DNA of 35,198 nucleotides, from positions 1 to 35,198 of the forward strand of contig JAETQI010000045.1 in assembly GCA_021770755.1 (NCBI GenBank), written 5' to 3'. The notes under the pieces were generated by a model. The model searched no databases, was not told the DNA's origin, and saw nothing but the letters and a program-made list of their open reading frames with translations. This DNA comes from Lachnospiraceae bacterium. Lineage in GTDB: Bacteria; Bacillota; Clostridia; Lachnospirales; Lachnospiraceae. Made by a program: the position numbers and the translations under genes. This document shows positions 33,598-35,198 of this stretch, one piece after another (within the stretch, counting starts at the first letter, position 1; every line of letters starts with the position of its first letter).

Positions 33598-33722
33598 TTT
33601 ACACCAATTTTACACCAAACGCAAAATGAGAGCCTTAATATGATATGAACTTAATATGTTAGGACATCAGCATAAGTCCTTTATCAGTTGTAGAAATATG
33701 ATTGATAGAGGGCTTATTTTGA
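33598..33722 (+). repeat. About 124-bp direct repeat, right copy
   Basis: It matches 30545-30667, including the paired TTTACACCAA decamers (33598-33607, 33609-33618) and the hairpin. The two copies are 3053 bases apart in the same orientation and bracket the island. Differences are scattered substitutions and short gaps, so the duplication is not very recent. Confidence 0.88.
33674..33720 (+). terminator. Repeated terminator-like hairpin, copy 2
   Basis: Same 13-bp stem as copy 1 (33674-33686 with 33703-33715) and a 16-base loop with one change, followed by ATTTT. The alternative AGGAC/GTCCT pairing is also kept. It ends about 50 bases before the SD of the next gene. Confidence 0.65.
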
Positions 33723-33780
33723 TGCCTTAAAATATCAGGATAACATAAAGTAATCATACGAAAAAATGAGGAGGATATCA

Positions 33781-34023
33781 ATGGAGATAATTAATTTTGA
33801 AGAGGTAAAAGTAAGGAAGCAATCAAAAACAAGGAAACAATCAAATGTGAGAACTCGATCAAAAGTAAGAAAACAAAAGGTTACAAAACCTTCACCAGAG
33901 ACAAACAATGGCGTATCAGAACTACAAAGGCAGTACCGAGAGCTTGCCCGGTTCTATAACCAATGGTATGACGAGCATGTGATCGGGCAGGATAAAGATG
34001 GGAGATGGATATATAAAGATTAA
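33781..34023 (+). CDS. Small basic protein with hexapeptide repeats
   Basis: An 80-residue protein. The ATG at 33781 has GAGGAGG upstream; the earlier ATG at 33766 overlaps that SD. Residues 12-35 are four tandem six-residue units (RKQSKT, RKQSNV, RTRSKV, RKQKVT), seen in the DNA as an 18-base period from 33814. This gives a strongly basic, probably nucleic-acid-binding N terminus. The C terminus (LQRQYRELARFYNQWYDEH and DGRWIYKD) is helical and aromatic. It is the first of a group of small genes typical of integrative elements. I recognise no named family. Confidence 0.7.
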   Translation: MEIINFEEVKVRKQSKTRKQSNVRTRSKVRKQKVTKPSPETNNGVSELQRQYRELARFYNQWYDEHVIGQDKDGRWIYKD

Positions 34024-34041
34024 TAGAATCCTTAGTGATAT

Positions 34042-34087
34042 AAGTCTTGTATGTCATATTTTCGGTAAGGCATACAGGGCTTATTTT
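34042..34087 (+). terminator. Repeated terminator-like hairpin, copy 3 (divergent)
   Basis: AAGTCTTGTATG (34042-34053) pairs with CATACAGGGCTT (34071-34082) over 12 positions, and ATTTT follows. The outer stem and tail match copies 1 and 2, but the inner stem differs on both sides and stays paired. The trailing ATGCCT is shared with copy 2. Confidence 0.6.
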
Positions 34088-34238
34088 AATGCCTGAAATA
34101 AATTATACATGCAACATTAAAACGTCTGTACAAGCCTTACAGTGACTTACAGGGGCATTATAAAGACAGATTGCACAGTAACTTAAAATAACGATTTCAT
34201 TGTAGCAAAATTCATTTTATAAACAGGAGGACAAATAC

Positions 34239-34601
34239 ATGTACGGCAGAGTGACAAAATATTTCACAGACAGAGGATATGGCTTCATACGTGGCGAAGA
34301 TAACAATTCATACTTCGTACACCATTCACAGCTAAAAGGTGAACACATTGAAAGAGGATATTATATATCCTTTAAACCATACAAAACTGACAGGAGTGAT
34401 TTCAATGCAGGTGATATAGCTGTGATCGAAGTACCAGACAAACAATCAAATAGTACATATAAGAAGAAGCCCAAACAACATAGTACATCTAAATCTAAAC
34501 ATAAATCATGTAACGCAGACAAAATTATCAGACCGGACAAAGAGTTTAAGAAGTTTATCAAAAAATTTATGGAAGAAAAGGAGATAAACACATGTCAGTA
34601 A
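34239..34601 (+). CDS. Cold-shock-domain protein with basic tail
   Basis: A 120-residue protein. Residues 1-65 form a cold-shock (OB-fold) domain: GRVTKYFTDRGYGFIRGEDNN-type start with the RNP1-like GYGFI and RNP2-like YFVHHSQL motifs, which bind single-stranded nucleic acid. The remaining residues are a Lys/Ser-rich basic linker and a helical end. Free-standing cold-shock proteins are about 66-70 residues, so the tail is an addition. AGGAGGA precedes the ATG. The HU-like gene starts inside its last codons (10-base overlap), so the two proteins are made together. The long leader (34083-34238) may be regulatory. Confidence 0.85.
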   Translation: MYGRVTKYFTDRGYGFIRGEDNNSYFVHHSQLKGEHIERGYYISFKPYKTDRSDFNAGDIAVIEVPDKQSNSTYKKKPKQHSTSKSKHKSCNADKIIRPDKEFKKFIKKFMEEKEINTCQ

Positions 34602-34876
34602 ATAAAAAGGAATTTGCAGATAGAATGGCAGCAAAAGGCGGCATAAAAAAGAAAGATGCTATGAAGGGATTGAATTTATTCATTGAAACGCTCATGGACT
34701 GTATGAGTGAGAATGAGAAGGTAAAACTCCTCAATTTTGGCAGCTTTCAGATGAAAACAGTGAAAGAAAGGACAGGCAGGAACCCACAGACAGGACAAGA
34801 GTGCATTATACCAGAACATGAGAAGATAAAGTTTGTTGCAAGTGAGGGACTTGTAGACAGGATAAAGAATCAGTAA
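34592..34876 (+). CDS. HU-family DNA-binding protein
   Basis: A 94-residue HU/IHF-type protein. The N-terminal helical dimer part (VNKKEFADRMAAKG) is followed by the strand LLNFGSFQMKTVKERTGRNPQTG, where GRNPQTG is the HU arm signature, and a C-terminal helix. HU proteins bend DNA and help recombination and replication complexes. Presence of an HU paralogue beside a cold-shock protein in an AT-rich accessory region suggests an element-borne copy rather than the chromosomal one. AAAAGGAG lies upstream, inside the previous gene. Confidence 0.92.
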   Translation: MSVNKKEFADRMAAKGGIKKKDAMKGLNLFIETLMDCMSENEKVKLLNFGSFQMKTVKERTGRNPQTGQECIIPEHEKIKFVASEGLVDRIKNQ

Positions 34877-34890
34877 TGTGAGGAGGTTTG

Positions 34891-35130
34891 ATGGGAGTCC
34901 ATATGGATATAAAACCAGAGAATTGTAACCATTGTATCTATCGGGAAAATGTAAGCAGGTATTTTGATTTAGAAGATTATTGCTCCAGAAATATGAAACA
35001 TACAAGAAAAATCAATATGGAGACGGACTGTCCGTTAAGGAGATCAAAAGTAAGAAAATATTTAATGAAGCTTTTTGATATATTTCAGATTAGAAGAAAA
35101 GTAGAACATATGTCAGATTCAATTTTTTAG
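34891..35130 (+). CDS. Small Cys-containing basic protein, function unknown
   Basis: A 79-residue protein. The ATG at 34891 has AGGAGG (34881-34886) 4 bases upstream; the ATG at 34903 is also possible. The N terminus has Cys residues in NCNHCIYR, then a Cys in EDYCSRN and one in DCPLRR, which could bind one zinc. The C-terminal half is basic and helical (SKVRKYLMKLFDIFQIRRK). It lies 14 bases after the HU gene and is followed closely by another SD-preceded gene, so it is part of an operon. No family recognised. Confidence 0.7.
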   Translation: MGVHMDIKPENCNHCIYRENVSRYFDLEDYCSRNMKHTRKINMETDCPLRRSKVRKYLMKLFDIFQIRRKVEHMSDSIF

Positions 35131-35145
35131 GGAGGTAAGAATCAT

Positions 35146-35198
35146 ATGCGGTTTAAGGATTTGGAATGGAAAGATATTGTATCGGATAATGTGGTTGT
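35146..35198 (+). CDS. 5' end of an unidentified gene, cut by the window edge
   Basis: AGGGAGGTAAG (35129-35139) precedes an ATG at 35146. The frame reads MRFKDLEWKDIVSDNVV and stays open to the edge. It continues the small-gene operon. Too short to name. Confidence 0.6.
   Translation, partial: MRFKDLEWKDIVSDNVV

Noticed and set aside
33766-33780. Earlier ATG for the basic repeat protein
   Set aside because: This ATG overlaps the GAGGAGG ribosome binding site of the ATG at 33781.

Overview
The window looks like a chromosome segment from a motile, Gram-positive anaerobe of the Lachnospiraceae (Clostridia). Three methyl-accepting chemotaxis proteins, a class III fructose-1,6-bisphosphatase, a MetY/CysK sulfur pair, clostridial-style SD sequences and near-consensus sigma-A promoters all point that way. 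This placement is inferred from gene content only. No rRNA, tRNA, CRISPR array or intact insertion sequence was seen.

Positions 1-30526 are a GC-rich core of ordinary genes. In order they are: an ABC exporter whose ATPase gene carries an in-frame amber codon (173-3369); a chemoreceptor; a sodium:solute symporter (-); a HAD phosphatase; an SDR oxidoreductase and a Uma2-family protein (both -); metY and cysK; a second chemoreceptor; a bactofilin and an Eis-like acetyltransferase; a small zinc-ribbon protein (-); an unknown gene and fbp behind a possible sigma-28 promoter; an alanine/glycine:cation symporter (-) with a structured leader; an aldo/keto reductase; aspS; a leucine-rich-repeat lipoprotein; a third chemoreceptor; a phosphofructokinase; and an ArsC/Spx-like gene with an AraC regulator. 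The two glycolysis/gluconeogenesis enzymes (PFK, FBPase) lie in the same window but in separate transcription units. The cysteine/homocysteine genes metY and cysK form one operon.

From about 30527 to the end the DNA becomes AT-rich and accessory. Two about 124-bp direct repeats (30545-30667 and 33598-33722) bound a 3-kb island. The island holds a deleted serine-recombinase remnant, a VapBC-type toxin-antitoxin pair with an operator, a truncated small ORF, an orphan DNA/RNA non-specific endonuclease-like protein, and an oppositely oriented, very AT-rich two-gene membrane module that may be translated from a leaderless mRNA. Right of the island are small genes typical of integrative elements: a basic repeat protein, a cold-shock-domain protein, an HU-like protein and a Cys-containing small protein.

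The features most worth follow-up are non-coding. A terminator-like hairpin occurs three times in the accessory region, with one copy keeping the stem through compensatory changes. A possible small RNA at 20758-20863 has two hairpins that display the same CGAAAGAU loop. An attenuator-like hairpin sits in the leader of the alanine/glycine symporter. Exact 19-bp direct repeats flank that symporter gene.
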